A stretch of 64,000 bases of DNA. Origin: a virus. Positions within the stretch are counted from its first letter, which is position 1. Each line of letters opens with the position of its first letter. Location of the stretch: positions 1 through 64,000 of IMG/VR virus record IMGVR_UViG_3300050120_000230. One strand, 5' to 3'. Below the pieces are notes generated by a model. That model was not told where the DNA came from. It saw only the letters and a program-made list of their open reading frames with translations, and did not search any database. A program made the translations under genes and the position numbers. Of this stretch, positions 51,230 through 58,151 are shown one piece after another.

Positions 51230-51937
51230 ATGAGTCACGCCTTTTACAACGTCGGCGGCCTACGTTTTTGGACGGAGCGGGAAATCCGCGTCCGCGAGCA
51301 AGCAATCGCCACGCTGCACGGGGAACTTAGTGCTGCGCTCCTGTCGCTGAACTCGGCTTGGACCTTTCATCGCATGGAAGGCCCTTTGCTGACCCCCAGA
51401 TCGTTCATAAGCCCTGCTTACGACGATAGTGACATCTTCCTGCTCGAAGCCAAGTTGGGCGACCAGCAAGGCTCCCTGCGTGCGGAGACGACTGCATCGA
51501 GCTATCTCTACGCCGAACATCTCCTGAAGACCGGCACCCGGCCGCCGGTGTGCGTCTGGCAGGCGGGCAAGTCCTTCCGCCGGGAAACCAACGACGGTGC
51601 GCGAGCGTCCGAACTTCGGTTCAACGAGTTCTACCAGATCGAGTTTCAGTGCATCTACAAGGTGGACACTAAGGCCGACGTGCGCGGCTGTGCTGAAGAG
51701 GCGGTCAGCAAGGCGATCAAGAACATTACGCGGGCTAGCTATCTCCGAATGGTGGACAGTGACCGACTTCCTGCCTACTCGCAGAAAACCAACGACGTGG
51801 AAGTGCTCTACGGCGACAAGTGGAAAGAGATGTGTTCGATCTCCACCCGCACAGACTTCCCGGTCGAAAATATGTTGGTGCTCGAAGTCGCCGTTGGCCT
51901 TGATCGGCTGGTGGTCGTGGAGAGTGAGGCGGCCTGA
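51230..51937 (+). CDS. Class II aminoacyl-tRNA-synthetase-like protein
   Basis: 235 residues from ATG 51230 (GGAG six bases upstream). Class II motifs in order: motif 1-like MEGPLLTPRSFI (49-60), then LRAETTASSYLYAEHLL (83-99, like the R-P-E-T-A strand of GlyRS/ThrRS), motif 2 GKSFRRETNDGARASELRFN (113-132) with EF at 133-134, and motif 3 LEVAVGLDRLVVVE (218-231) with the Arg that binds ATP. Only the catalytic core is present; there is no anticodon-binding domain. It could charge a tRNA or protein, or make an aminoacyl-adenylate. The two Arg tRNA genes lie 550 bases downstream, but arginyl-tRNA synthetase is class I, so it is not expected to charge them. Confidence 0.72.
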   Translation: MSHAFYNVGGLRFWTEREIRVREQAIATLHGELSAALLSLNSAWTFHRMEGPLLTPRSFISPAYDDSDIFLLEAKLGDQQGSLRAETTASSYLYAEHLLKTGTRPPVCVWQAGKSFRRETNDGARASELRFNEFYQIEFQCIYKVDTKADVRGCAEEAVSKAIKNITRASYLRMVDSDRLPAYSQKTNDVEVLYGDKWKEMCSISTRTDFPVENMLVLEVAVGLDRLVVVESEAA

Positions 51938-52230
51938 TGGCCTATGGTGAATTGAAGCAGAACCTTGCAGTCGGCCAGTTTGTTCGAATTGGCCAGACTG
52001 GGAGCCCAGAACTCGATGGGATGATCTGCCGAGTTCTCGGGATATCGAACAGCGAAGCTACCTGCGATTTCTATATCGTGCTGTTTTCGAAGAAACTCTC
52101 ATTCACGAATGACATGGCCGGTGTCATCATTGAAAGCTGTTTGGAGCCTGCGGATGTTGAATGCCGGAGAATGGGTGCGGCTGGAACAGGCCCTCTCGGA
52201 AGTGACTGTGCATCACGAGCATTTTCCTGA
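51937..52230 (+). CDS. Hypothetical protein, 97 residues
   Basis: Starts MAYGELKQNLAVGQFVRIGQ, sharing one base with the synthetase-like stop. N-terminal half is SH3-like (VRIGQTGSPELDGMICRVLG). Its last 77 bases overlap the next gene in another frame. Not recognised. Confidence 0.55.
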   Translation: MAYGELKQNLAVGQFVRIGQTGSPELDGMICRVLGISNSEATCDFYIVLFSKKLSFTNDMAGVIIESCLEPADVECRRMGAAGTGPLGSDCASRAFS

Positions 52231-52393
52231 ATGCTTGCGCTACCGGAAACAGTTCAGTGCCATGGTATGGGATCAACTTTCTCTCAATGATCGCGTGGGA
52301 CTTGCGGCAGAGCATCTCTTCCATTGCGGGGTGATGGGCGGCGCGGCCAAAATCATCCACCAAGCCTACATTAAACTTTGCACTGGCCGGTGA
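52154..52393 (+). CDS. Hypothetical protein, 79 residues
   Basis: ATG 52154 with GGAG eight bases before: MLNAGEWVRLEQALSEVTVH, three His and Cys at FPECL and FHCG. Possibly metal-binding. Starts inside the previous gene. Not recognised. Confidence 0.55.
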   Translation: MLNAGEWVRLEQALSEVTVHHEHFPECLRYRKQFSAMVWDQLSLNDRVGLAAEHLFHCGVMGGAAKIIHQAYIKLCTGR

Positions 52394-52400
52394 GTAGTGC

Positions 52401-52406
52401 TAAATA
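52401..52406 (+). promoter_or_regulatory. Late promoter-like motif (CTAAATA)
   Basis: TAAATA preceded by C, five bases before the short open frame at 52412 and upstream of both tRNAs. Only six of seven bases match the other motifs. Confidence 0.35.
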
Positions 52407-52411
52407 GAGGC

Positions 52412-52459
52412 ATGTCCCACTCGGTGCACATTTCGAGACGCAACAGGCGAAGAGCCTAA
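52412..52459 (+). CDS. Arg-rich 15-residue leader-like peptide
   Basis: ATG with GAGG upstream encodes MSHSVHISRRNRRRA. Five Arg, three of which use AGA, AGG and AGA, the very codons read by the two downstream tRNAs. It may be a leader peptide sensing those tRNAs, or chance. Very short, so confidence is low. Confidence 0.3.
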   Translation: MSHSVHISRRNRRRA

Positions 52460-52466
52460 CTTGCTT

Positions 52467-52482
52467 GACGCCGCAAGGCGTC
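52467..52482 (+). terminator. GNRA-capped hairpin upstream of tRNA genes
   Basis: GACGCC GCAA GGCGTC: six perfect pairs with a GCAA tetraloop, six bases before the first tRNA. No U-run follows, so it may be a processing signal rather than a terminator. Confidence 0.4.
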
Positions 52483-52487
52483 CTCAT

Positions 52488-52559
52488 GTGCCCGTAGTTC
52501 AGTGGAAGAACGCCTTTTTTCTAAATTGGTCGTCGCAGGTTCGAACCCTGCCGGGCATT
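52488..52559 (+). tRNA. tRNA-Arg, anticodon TCT
   Basis: Acceptor GTGCCCG/CGGGCAT (closing G-U), D arm GTTC/GAAC, T arm GCAGG-TTCGAAC-CCTGC, anticodon loop TTTCTAA with TCT at 52520-52522, reading AGA. The anticodon stem CCTTT/ATTGG has two T-T mismatches in the middle, so the gene may be decaying or need special folding. No encoded CCA. Confidence 0.75.
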
Positions 52560-52563
52560 CAAT

Positions 52564-52639
52564 GATCCTTTAGCTCAACAGGAAGAGCGCATCTTTCCTA
52601 AAGATGAGGTTGCTGGTTCGAGCCCAGCAAGGGTCGCCA
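52564..52639 (+). tRNA. tRNA-Arg, anticodon CCT
   Basis: Acceptor GATCCTT/AAGGGTC (one wobble pair), D arm GCTC/GAGC, anticodon stem CATCT/AGATG perfect, loop TTCCTAA with CCT at 52597-52599 reading AGG, T arm GCTGG-TTCGAGC-CCAGC, discriminator G and encoded CCA at 52637-52639. All standard elements present. Confidence 0.93.
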
Positions 52640-52849
52640 CTAACTCAGCGGATAGTAGCGCGGAGGATTGTAATCCTTGCCGCCGAATGTTTTGAGAATG
52701 GCTGCCTCATCGGCCGCAAGGCGAAAGACAAATCCCTCGCCGTTGAGACGATGGACATGTTTCTGTTGAAGCTGATCCACCATTGTCCCAAGCGCAGGCG
52801 AAGCATCATATTCTTCAAACGAAACGAAGATGTCGAACTTCTCAGTCAT
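52640..52849 (-). CDS. Hypothetical protein abutting the tRNA gene
   Basis: 69 residues from ATG 52849: MTEKFDIFVSFEEYDASPAL then GTMVDQLQQKHVHRLNGEGF. Ends one base after the tRNA on the opposite strand. Start overlaps the upstream gene by eight bases. Not recognised. Confidence 0.6.
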   Translation of the reverse strand: MTEKFDIFVSFEEYDASPALGTMVDQLQQKHVHRLNGEGFVFRLAADEAAILKTFGGKDYNPPRYYPLS

Positions 52850-52997
52850 AGTCGAAGGGATTCCAACCACCACGAATACGGTCGCGCTCGGCGTCCTCGT
52901 GATTGTCCTGACAACCTATGCACCGGCTATCGACCAGCAAGTCTGGATCGAAAGTTTCGAAATCACAATCGACACAGTAGTAAGTCAGACCGAGCAT
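52842..52997 (-). CDS. Zinc-ribbon-like small protein, 51 residues
   Basis: MLGLTYYCVDCDFETFDPDL, then LVDSRCIGCQDNHEDAERDR. C-x2-C...C-x2-C spaced 17 apart is typical of a zinc ribbon. Start overlaps the upstream stop (TGATG). Possibly nucleic-acid or protein binding. Confidence 0.65.
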   Translation of the reverse strand: MLGLTYYCVDCDFETFDPDLLVDSRCIGCQDNHEDAERDRIRGGWNPFDYD

Positions 52998-53317
52998 CAG
53001 ACGCTTTCGAGCTTGACCCCAAGGATCATGGCCATGGCCTGCATGATGTCGCCGCCATAGCAATGACCGCTACCGTAGCCACCATCACCGAGCTTGGGAG
53101 AGAACGTGTCGCTCGAACTAGCGAGTTCGTTCTTCTTCTCCCACTTGTCGTAGTTCTTCCAGAGCTTTTCCTGCTCACGCTCCGGCACGTCCGTATCGTC
53201 GATGTCGAAAGGATTTTCTGACGGATGCACTCGGTAGAGCCGCCAGTAGTCGTTATCGATGATGGCGACGCAACCGGGGTTGTCCTTCAGAATCTTGATG
53301 AGATTCCGCTTAGCCAT
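52997..53317 (-). CDS. Hypothetical protein downstream of the M16 peptidase
   Basis: 106 residues: MAKRNLIKILKDNPGCVAII then DNDYWRLYRVHPSENPFDID. Acidic and helical middle, Gly-rich C-terminal part (LGDGGYGSGHCYGG). Overlaps the peptidase end by eight bases. Not recognised. Confidence 0.6.
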   Translation of the reverse strand: MAKRNLIKILKDNPGCVAIIDNDYWRLYRVHPSENPFDIDDTDVPEREQEKLWKNYDKWEKKNELASSSDTFSPKLGDGGYGSGHCYGGDIMQAMAMILGVKLESV

Positions 53318-54620
53318 TGAGTGCAGCCGCCACCAACGAGGTATAGTCCTTGGGGGCGGCGTTCCCGGCGACGACCACGGTGGTCTTGCCGGTGACCAGT
53401 TGCTTCGCGGCGGCGATGATATCGTCCTTGGTGAGCGAGGTGTATTTCTGCACCGTTTCGCCCATCGTGATGACATTGCCGTCGTTGAAGAACATGTCGG
53501 TGGCCGCTTGGATGCCGACCGAACGAGTCGCTTCGGAGCGCATGACGATCTGGCGGACGACTTGGTTCTTGGCTCGCGTGAGATCGGTGTCGTCGAGTTC
53601 GCCGTTCGCGACCTTCTTCAGTTCGCCAACCGCGACGGTCAGGAACTCATCGACGTTCTCGGCGGCGGCCGATCCGCCGATCAGGAAAATGCTCCCATCG
53701 GCTTGCGGCGACATTCCGCAGCTAACCGAGTAGCAGAGGCCGCGCTTCTCGCGAACGTTCTGGAAGAGCGGCGAGGACATACCACTGCCGAGAACGTCGC
53801 TCAGCAGATCATAGGCAGCGAAATTGGCGTCGTAGTTGCCCGGCGCCGGGAGGCCGACGTAGAGATGGGCCTGTTCGAAACGACTGTCCTGCACGACGGT
53901 CTCGCCGCCGACGTAGTTCGAGGGCACCGAGGGGATCACGGTCTTGCCTTCGACATCGCTGAAACGCTTGGTGACTTCCGCCAAGAACTCGGCGTGGTCC
54001 ACGGCGCCGACTGCCAGCACGATCATGTTGTTCGCGTGGTAGTGCTTGTCCATGTAGGCGTCGAGGGCTGCCTTGTCGAAGCCCCGGACGTTTTCCTTCG
54101 GGCCGAGGATCGGGCGGCCCAGAGGTTGGTTCGGATAGGCCGTGCGGACCATCGCCTCGTAGGCGATGTCATGGATGTCGTCGTTGCTCTCGTTGATCTC
54201 TTCGACGACCACGCCCTGTTCGCGCTTCAGTTCTTCAGCCGGGAACGTGGAGTTCTTCAGAACGTCCGAGAGAATGTCCAGCGCCGGGACGATGTGATCC
54301 GGCAGGCCCATGACGTAGTAGGCGGTCATGTTGGAACTGGTGAAGGCATTGGGCGCCGCGCCGAGGTATTCCACCTCCAAGCTGATCTGCTTGGTGTTGC
54401 GGCTGGTCGTGCCCTTGAAGGCCATGTGTTCGAGGAAGTGAGAGATGCCGTTCTCCGCTTCGGTCTCGGAACGCGAGCCCACGCGGTTGAAAACGGACAC
54501 CATCACGGTGTGGATCGGACGCTTGACTGTGGCCACCCTCAACCCGTTGGCCAAGGTGGTGATCTCGACTGCTTCTGCGGCCGATTCGGATGCGGTGTGA
54601 TCCAGACTGAAATTGTGCAC
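53310..54620 (-). CDS. M16 family zinc metallopeptidase
   Basis: 436 residues from GTG 54620 with AAAGGAG. Residues 61-65 (HFLEH, in GISHFLEHMAFKGT) are the inverted HxxEH zinc motif; E141 in GVVVEEINES is 76 residues downstream, the usual third ligand. The second half has PLFQNVREKRGLCYSV (Arg and Tyr that complete the active site) and VRQIVMRSEATR. Like M16B processing peptidases (about 420 residues, both halves in one chain). No signal peptide. Phage M16 genes are unusual. Substrate unknown: it may mature phage proteins or degrade host or defence proteins. Transcribed from a TTGACC promoter, divergent from a virion gene. Confidence 0.9.
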   Translation of the reverse strand: MHNFSLDHTASESAAEAVEITTLANGLRVATVKRPIHTVMVSVFNRVGSRSETEAENGISHFLEHMAFKGTTSRNTKQISLEVEYLGAAPNAFTSSNMTAYYVMGLPDHIVPALDILSDVLKNSTFPAEELKREQGVVVEEINESNDDIHDIAYEAMVRTAYPNQPLGRPILGPKENVRGFDKAALDAYMDKHYHANNMIVLAVGAVDHAEFLAEVTKRFSDVEGKTVIPSVPSNYVGGETVVQDSRFEQAHLYVGLPAPGNYDANFAAYDLLSDVLGSGMSSPLFQNVREKRGLCYSVSCGMSPQADGSIFLIGGSAAAENVDEFLTVAVGELKKVANGELDDTDLTRAKNQVVRQIVMRSEATRSVGIQAATDMFFNDGNVITMGETVQKYTSLTKDDIIAAAKQLVTGKTTVVVAGNAAPKDYTSLVAAALNG

Positions 54621-54646
54621 GAAAACTCCTTTAACTGAATGCTCCC

Positions 54647-54675
54647 AAGGTAGGACGGTTAACCATTTTGGTCAA
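54647..54675 (-). promoter_or_regulatory. Promoter with two GGTYRACC palindromes
   Basis: On the minus strand TTGACC (54675-54670), 17-base spacer, TACCTT (54652-54647). The -35 box lies in GGTTGACC (54677-54670) and a second copy GGTTAACC (54665-54658) is in the spacer, 12 bases away. Tandem sites suggest binding by a regulator. Confidence 0.5.
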
Positions 54676-54762
54676 CCAAATTATTTCCGCGCCAAATCCA
54701 TATCTGGATCAGAGATTAAGTCCTACCACCGAAGCGGTATTCGTCAACAAAAAGCGCCCCGC

Positions 54763-54769
54763 ATAAATA
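54763..54769 (+). promoter_or_regulatory. T4-type late promoter motif (ATAAATA)
   Basis: Four bases before the ATG at 54774; AAGGG lies between them. Confidence 0.6.
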
Positions 54770-54773
54770 AGGG

Positions 54774-55373
54774 ATGCCTCTCGATCTCGAAAAAATCCAA
54801 GACAGCCCTCACCTTCTGGACATCTTGCTTCAGATGGAAGACGTGCTCGACTCGCTCGACGTTTACGTCTTCAAGAACTGGTATCTCGGCGAGATCGCCG
54901 AGGGGCCGACTGTTCGCCGTTACTGGCTCGATTTCACGCTGAAATATCCTTACGATAAGATGCCCGACCCGAAAGCGGCCCTGCGGCTGCTCAAGCACGG
55001 CATCCGTGTGGACTTCTGGAAGGCGAAACTCGAAGACGGCGAGTTCAAAGACGCCGATCAGATGGAGAAAGAAGCCACGGCCGAAGAAGGCACTGAATCC
55101 GATCCGGCCAAAGACCCGGTGGAAGACACAGTCTGGATGGTCCGCATCAGCATCCCGCGCCGCCTTGCCGCGCAGATGTCCTCCGAAGAGATGGACTTCT
55201 ACGATGACGAAGTGGACGTGGACGACGTTGAAGACGCCAAGGACACCGGCATCGACGACGAGAGCGCCTACATGTCGGGTGAAGATGGTCAGCAGGCTCC
55301 GGGTGACCCGAATGCCCCGCCGCCGGGATCGCCTGACGATCAGCAGCAACCGCCGCCCGGAGGCCCCGCCTAA
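54774..55373 (+). CDS. Virion-type structural protein, 199 residues
   Basis: Starts MPLDLEKIQDSPHLLDILLQ, then LDVYVFKNWYLGEIAEGPTV and ALRLLKHGIRVDFWKAKL. The N-terminal domain (about 115 residues) resembles a conserved, uncharacterised protein of T4-like phages of cyanobacteria and marine bacteria. The C-terminal third is Asp/Pro/Gln-rich and probably disordered. Late motif upstream and overlap with the next virion-type gene support expression late in infection. Confidence 0.7.
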   Translation: MPLDLEKIQDSPHLLDILLQMEDVLDSLDVYVFKNWYLGEIAEGPTVRRYWLDFTLKYPYDKMPDPKAALRLLKHGIRVDFWKAKLEDGEFKDADQMEKEATAEEGTESDPAKDPVEDTVWMVRISIPRRLAAQMSSEEMDFYDDEVDVDDVEDAKDTGIDDESAYMSGEDGQQAPGDPNAPPPGSPDDQQQPPPGGPA

Positions 55374-56149
55374 TGGCTACGCTCAACGAGGGTATGCGGC
55401 CCGGTGACCTTGAGGACTTGGTCCTACCGATGCTCACCATCGACGAATATGAGAGCAAGCTCGATGACGACGCCATCGTGATGGGCTTCTACGTCAGCGA
55501 CAAGGATGCCGCTGGTGATCTGAATCGTTACATCCAAAAATCGCCTGTGCAGATGTTGGACACCGAGGTCTCCCCGGCGCCGGATCAGCACGGCTACTAT
55601 ATCGTGTTCATCGAACTCCTCAACGACATTCGTATCGTGGACAACATGGAGGCCATCCTCGAAGAGGTGAGCCCGCTCACGGCCACTGAAGAATGGCAGA
55701 TGCGTCTACGCGGGAATGAAGAAGGCGTGATGCCTTTTTCGTCCAAAGTTCTGAGCCATCGGTTCGCTGAACTCCGTTCGGAAAACGTGGATGGCGAACC
55801 GGGCGGCGGACACGCCGAACACCCTGAGACAGAAAGTCGCGTAATGGAATTCTTCCAACCCAGCGATCTGAAAAACGTGGTCATCGAAGGTCATCGTTTG
55901 GTTCTCACTGGACATGACAGTGAGTTTCGGGCAGAAATTGTTGCGTTCGGTGAAGCAGAATCCCTATTGGATTCATATAACCTCTCCGAGAGTGCATTCT
56001 CTCTGAACCTCACCGACATCGCAAAGTCTCTGAAAATGACGCGTTTGCTCGGTGATGGCTGGATGTCTAGCCGCCTCGGAGAACACTCTATTCTTCAGCA
56101 CGTTGGCTCCGATTCGGCGCTTTTGCTGCGGAACGCGCGCTTCGTTTAA
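55373..56149 (+). CDS. Virion-type structural protein, 258 residues
   Basis: Starts MATLNEGMRPGDLEDLVLPM. TIDEYESKLDDDAIVMGFYV, LNRYIQKSPVQMLDTEVSPA and PDQHGYYIVFIELLND match a conserved T4-like protein family seen beside the previous gene's family in other phages. Role in the virion is assumed from that context. One-base overlap with the previous gene. Confidence 0.7.
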   Translation: MATLNEGMRPGDLEDLVLPMLTIDEYESKLDDDAIVMGFYVSDKDAAGDLNRYIQKSPVQMLDTEVSPAPDQHGYYIVFIELLNDIRIVDNMEAILEEVSPLTATEEWQMRLRGNEEGVMPFSSKVLSHRFAELRSENVDGEPGGGHAEHPETESRVMEFFQPSDLKNVVIEGHRLVLTGHDSEFRAEIVAFGEAESLLDSYNLSESAFSLNLTDIAKSLKMTRLLGDGWMSSRLGEHSILQHVGSDSALLLRNARFV

Positions 56150-56449
56150 GTCAAGTTAGGAATTATGGCCAAGCTCTAATTTTGACGTGGCTGAACTCCG
56201 TGGGCCGTGGTTAGTTCCCTCCATCGACCGGGCGATTACCACCCGGCGACGTTATAAAAGTCGGAGGGGAAATTGGGCGTCGAAGTCTTGGAAATTCTCT
56301 GCAATTGGAGAGGCATCAACAACCTGAGAAGCGCCAAACAGGAGACCCTATGGCCGAGCATCGAAAGCTTGCGTCATCAAGGGGTCGTTCCCTGTGAGAA
56401 GCCTACCAGCGTTTTGCTAGCACTTCCCCAACGAGACGACATTGACATC

Positions 56450-56617
56450 ATGGAACTGCGCGATTGGCTCGACCTGAACGCGAAGGGCCACTTCAAGATG
56501 TTCAATCGTTTCAACTATGACGAGCAACGATATCAGATCAAGCGAGCTTACGTCGGTGTGAACTTCCGTTTCACTGACCCGAAAGAGGCTTGTCTTTTCA
56601 AGTTGTTCTGGACCTGA
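56450..56617 (+). CDS. FKL-motif family protein
   Basis: 55 residues from ATG 56450: MELRDWLDLNAKGHFKMFNR and an ending VNFRFTDPKEACLFKLFWT. The frame is open to a TTG at 56273 that has a strong GGAGGGG site and would give 114 residues; which start is used is uncertain. Same ending as the products of 18529 and 40871. The 300 bases 56150-56449 otherwise hold only a small CCGGG/CCCGG hairpin at about 56227-56246. Confidence 0.5.
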   Translation: MELRDWLDLNAKGHFKMFNRFNYDEQRYQIKRAYVGVNFRFTDPKEACLFKLFWT

Positions 56618-56640
56618 TCGAGTAAAAACCACTCAAGACC

Positions 56641-56681
56641 CCTACTCGGCGCTCGCTAAATATAGCGAGGGTCAGAGTAGG
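56641..56681 (+). repeat. Nested perfect hairpin enclosing a late-promoter-like motif
   Basis: Outer arms CCTACTC (56641-56647) and GAGTAGG (56675-56681); inner arms CTCGCTA (56652-56658) and TAGCGAG (56663-56669); apex AATA. CTAAATA at 56656-56662 spans the apex. The GTG of the holin-like gene follows by seven bases, so the structure could govern both transcription and translation of it, or terminate upstream transcripts. Confidence 0.55.
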
Positions 56682-56688
56682 TGTTCTT

Positions 56689-56937
56689 GTGGACGGAGTA
56701 ATTGGGTCGATTTTGCAAGTTATGACGAGCGGGAATGGAGCGCAAGCTCTCCCGATCATCATGGGCTTGATTATCTGGCATCTGCTAGAAGAGAATAAAA
56801 AACTCAAAGCAGAGAACCAGAAAAAAGATGAACGCATCGACAAAATCGTTGATGACTATCATCGTGGTAATTTGACGCTGACGGAAGCGTTGAACTCGTT
56901 GAAGCTCGTGCTCTTCGAGATCAAGGGCAAAATCTAA
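56689..56937 (+). CDS. Holin-like membrane protein, 82 residues
   Basis: From GTG 56689: MDGVIGSILQVMTSGNGAQA, one membrane helix LPIIMGLIIWHLLEENKKLK, then a charged coiled coil to the C-terminus. One N-terminal helix plus hydrophilic coiled coil fits small holins and also membrane sensors. Its last base is the first base of the PAS gene, so the two may form a membrane-anchored sensing unit instead. Confidence 0.55.
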   Translation: MDGVIGSILQVMTSGNGAQALPIIMGLIIWHLLEENKKLKAENQKKDERIDKIVDDYHRGNLTLTEALNSLKLVLFEIKGKI

Positions 56938-58151
56938 TGCGTTGGCCGTTTAGCAATAGCAAACGGCTACAAGAAGCGCGTGCCCGAGAGGTCATGCGCG
57001 ACCTGATGGTGCTTGAGAGCCAAGAGGCTCTTCTGGAAGCCGCCGTCACCACCGCCGACGCGGCCAACTTCGTCACCAACCGCCTTCGATCCAAGCTGCA
57101 AGACAGCGTCGATCAGATCGAATCGACGGCGCGCATCCTGAACGACGCACTGGTCATTTGCGACGACAGCGGTCACATTCAAGCGTTCAACCCGGCTGCC
57201 GAGGCCATGTTCAACACCACGGCCGAAGCCGCTATCTCGACCTTTGTCGGTAGCCTGCTTCAGAGCACAAACCACGCGATCACCGAAGCCGATGATATCT
57301 GGACCATGCTCGATCATATCGACGAGGCCGAGGAAGAGCACGATTTGCACGGGCGGCGCGGGGACGTTCTATTCCCACTGGACGTGAACCACACGCGGCT
57401 CGACCGTTCAGATGGCACGACCATCTTCCTGCTCATCATGCGCGACACGTCGCGTGCCCACGACGGAGTGAAGCTGAAAGGCTATCGCTCCATTTTTGAA
57501 TCCAGCTTCGACGGCATCCTTGTCCTTAAGGACGGGGCCATTGTCGCCGCAAATCCGGCCGCTACGACGGTCTTTGGCTACAACGTCGAGGAACTGCTCT
57601 CTAAGAGCCTTGAGGCGCTGTTCATGTGCGGACGCGAACATACGCCGGTCCCGCTGACGGGTGGCGAAGTTGAGGTGATGGTCGAAGGCAAGCACCGCGA
57701 TGGCCACCTCATGGAAATGTTCTTCACCACCACGACGATCTGGTGGAACGGCGAGTCAGCCACGCTCATCACGATCAAGGACATCACGCCCGTCAAGGCG
57801 CTCGGCGCCGAAGATGCCGAAGCGATGATCTGCTGCTTTGACTCCGACTACCGCATCACGTTCGTGAACAGCGCCTACGCCACGTTCTACGGCCAGAAGC
57901 GCGAGAACCTGATCGGCGAAGACATTCGCACGCTGCTCCCGGCAAACGAGTGCAGCCCCTTCCTCATCCACATCAACAGCCTGACACCGACCGAGCCCAC
58001 TCGCCGTATGCAGCTTCGTTCGACAGATGAGAACGGCGAACATCGCCTTCAGGTTTGGACTGACCACGCATCGTTCGATGACGACGTGGTGGAGTATCAG
58101 CGGATCGGCCGCGATATCTCAAATACGATCACGACCACAACCCGGTCCTGA
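56937..58151 (+). CDS. Triple PAS-domain protein without an output domain
   Basis: 404 residues. A basic start (MRWPFSNSKRLQEARAREVM) and a helical segment lead into three PAS domains: about 62-155 (ARILNDALVICDDSGHIQAF, NPAAEAMF), 183-280 (FESSFDGILVLKDGAIVAAN, PAATTVFGYN) and 295-395 (CCFDSDYRITFVNSAYATFY). Each has the N-x-A-x-x-x-x-F/Y and following beta-sheet pattern. No histidine kinase, GGDEF or DNA-binding domain follows. In bacteria PAS domains bind ligands or cofactors and mediate dimers. A phage could use it to interfere with a host PAS kinase or sense redox or oxygen. The upstream overlapping membrane gene may tether it. Confidence 0.8.
   Translation: MRWPFSNSKRLQEARAREVMRDLMVLESQEALLEAAVTTADAANFVTNRLRSKLQDSVDQIESTARILNDALVICDDSGHIQAFNPAAEAMFNTTAEAAISTFVGSLLQSTNHAITEADDIWTMLDHIDEAEEEHDLHGRRGDVLFPLDVNHTRLDRSDGTTIFLLIMRDTSRAHDGVKLKGYRSIFESSFDGILVLKDGAIVAANPAATTVFGYNVEELLSKSLEALFMCGREHTPVPLTGGEVEVMVEGKHRDGHLMEMFFTTTTIWWNGESATLITIKDITPVKALGAEDAEAMICCFDSDYRITFVNSAYATFYGQKRENLIGEDIRTLLPANECSPFLIHINSLTPTEPTRRMQLRSTDENGEHRLQVWTDHASFDDDVVEYQRIGRDISNTITTTTRS

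Noticed and set aside
51230-52639. Idea that the synthetase-like protein charges the two phage Arg tRNAs
   Set aside because: Arginyl-tRNA synthetases are class I, while this protein has class II motifs. The proximity is probably accidental or serves another purpose.
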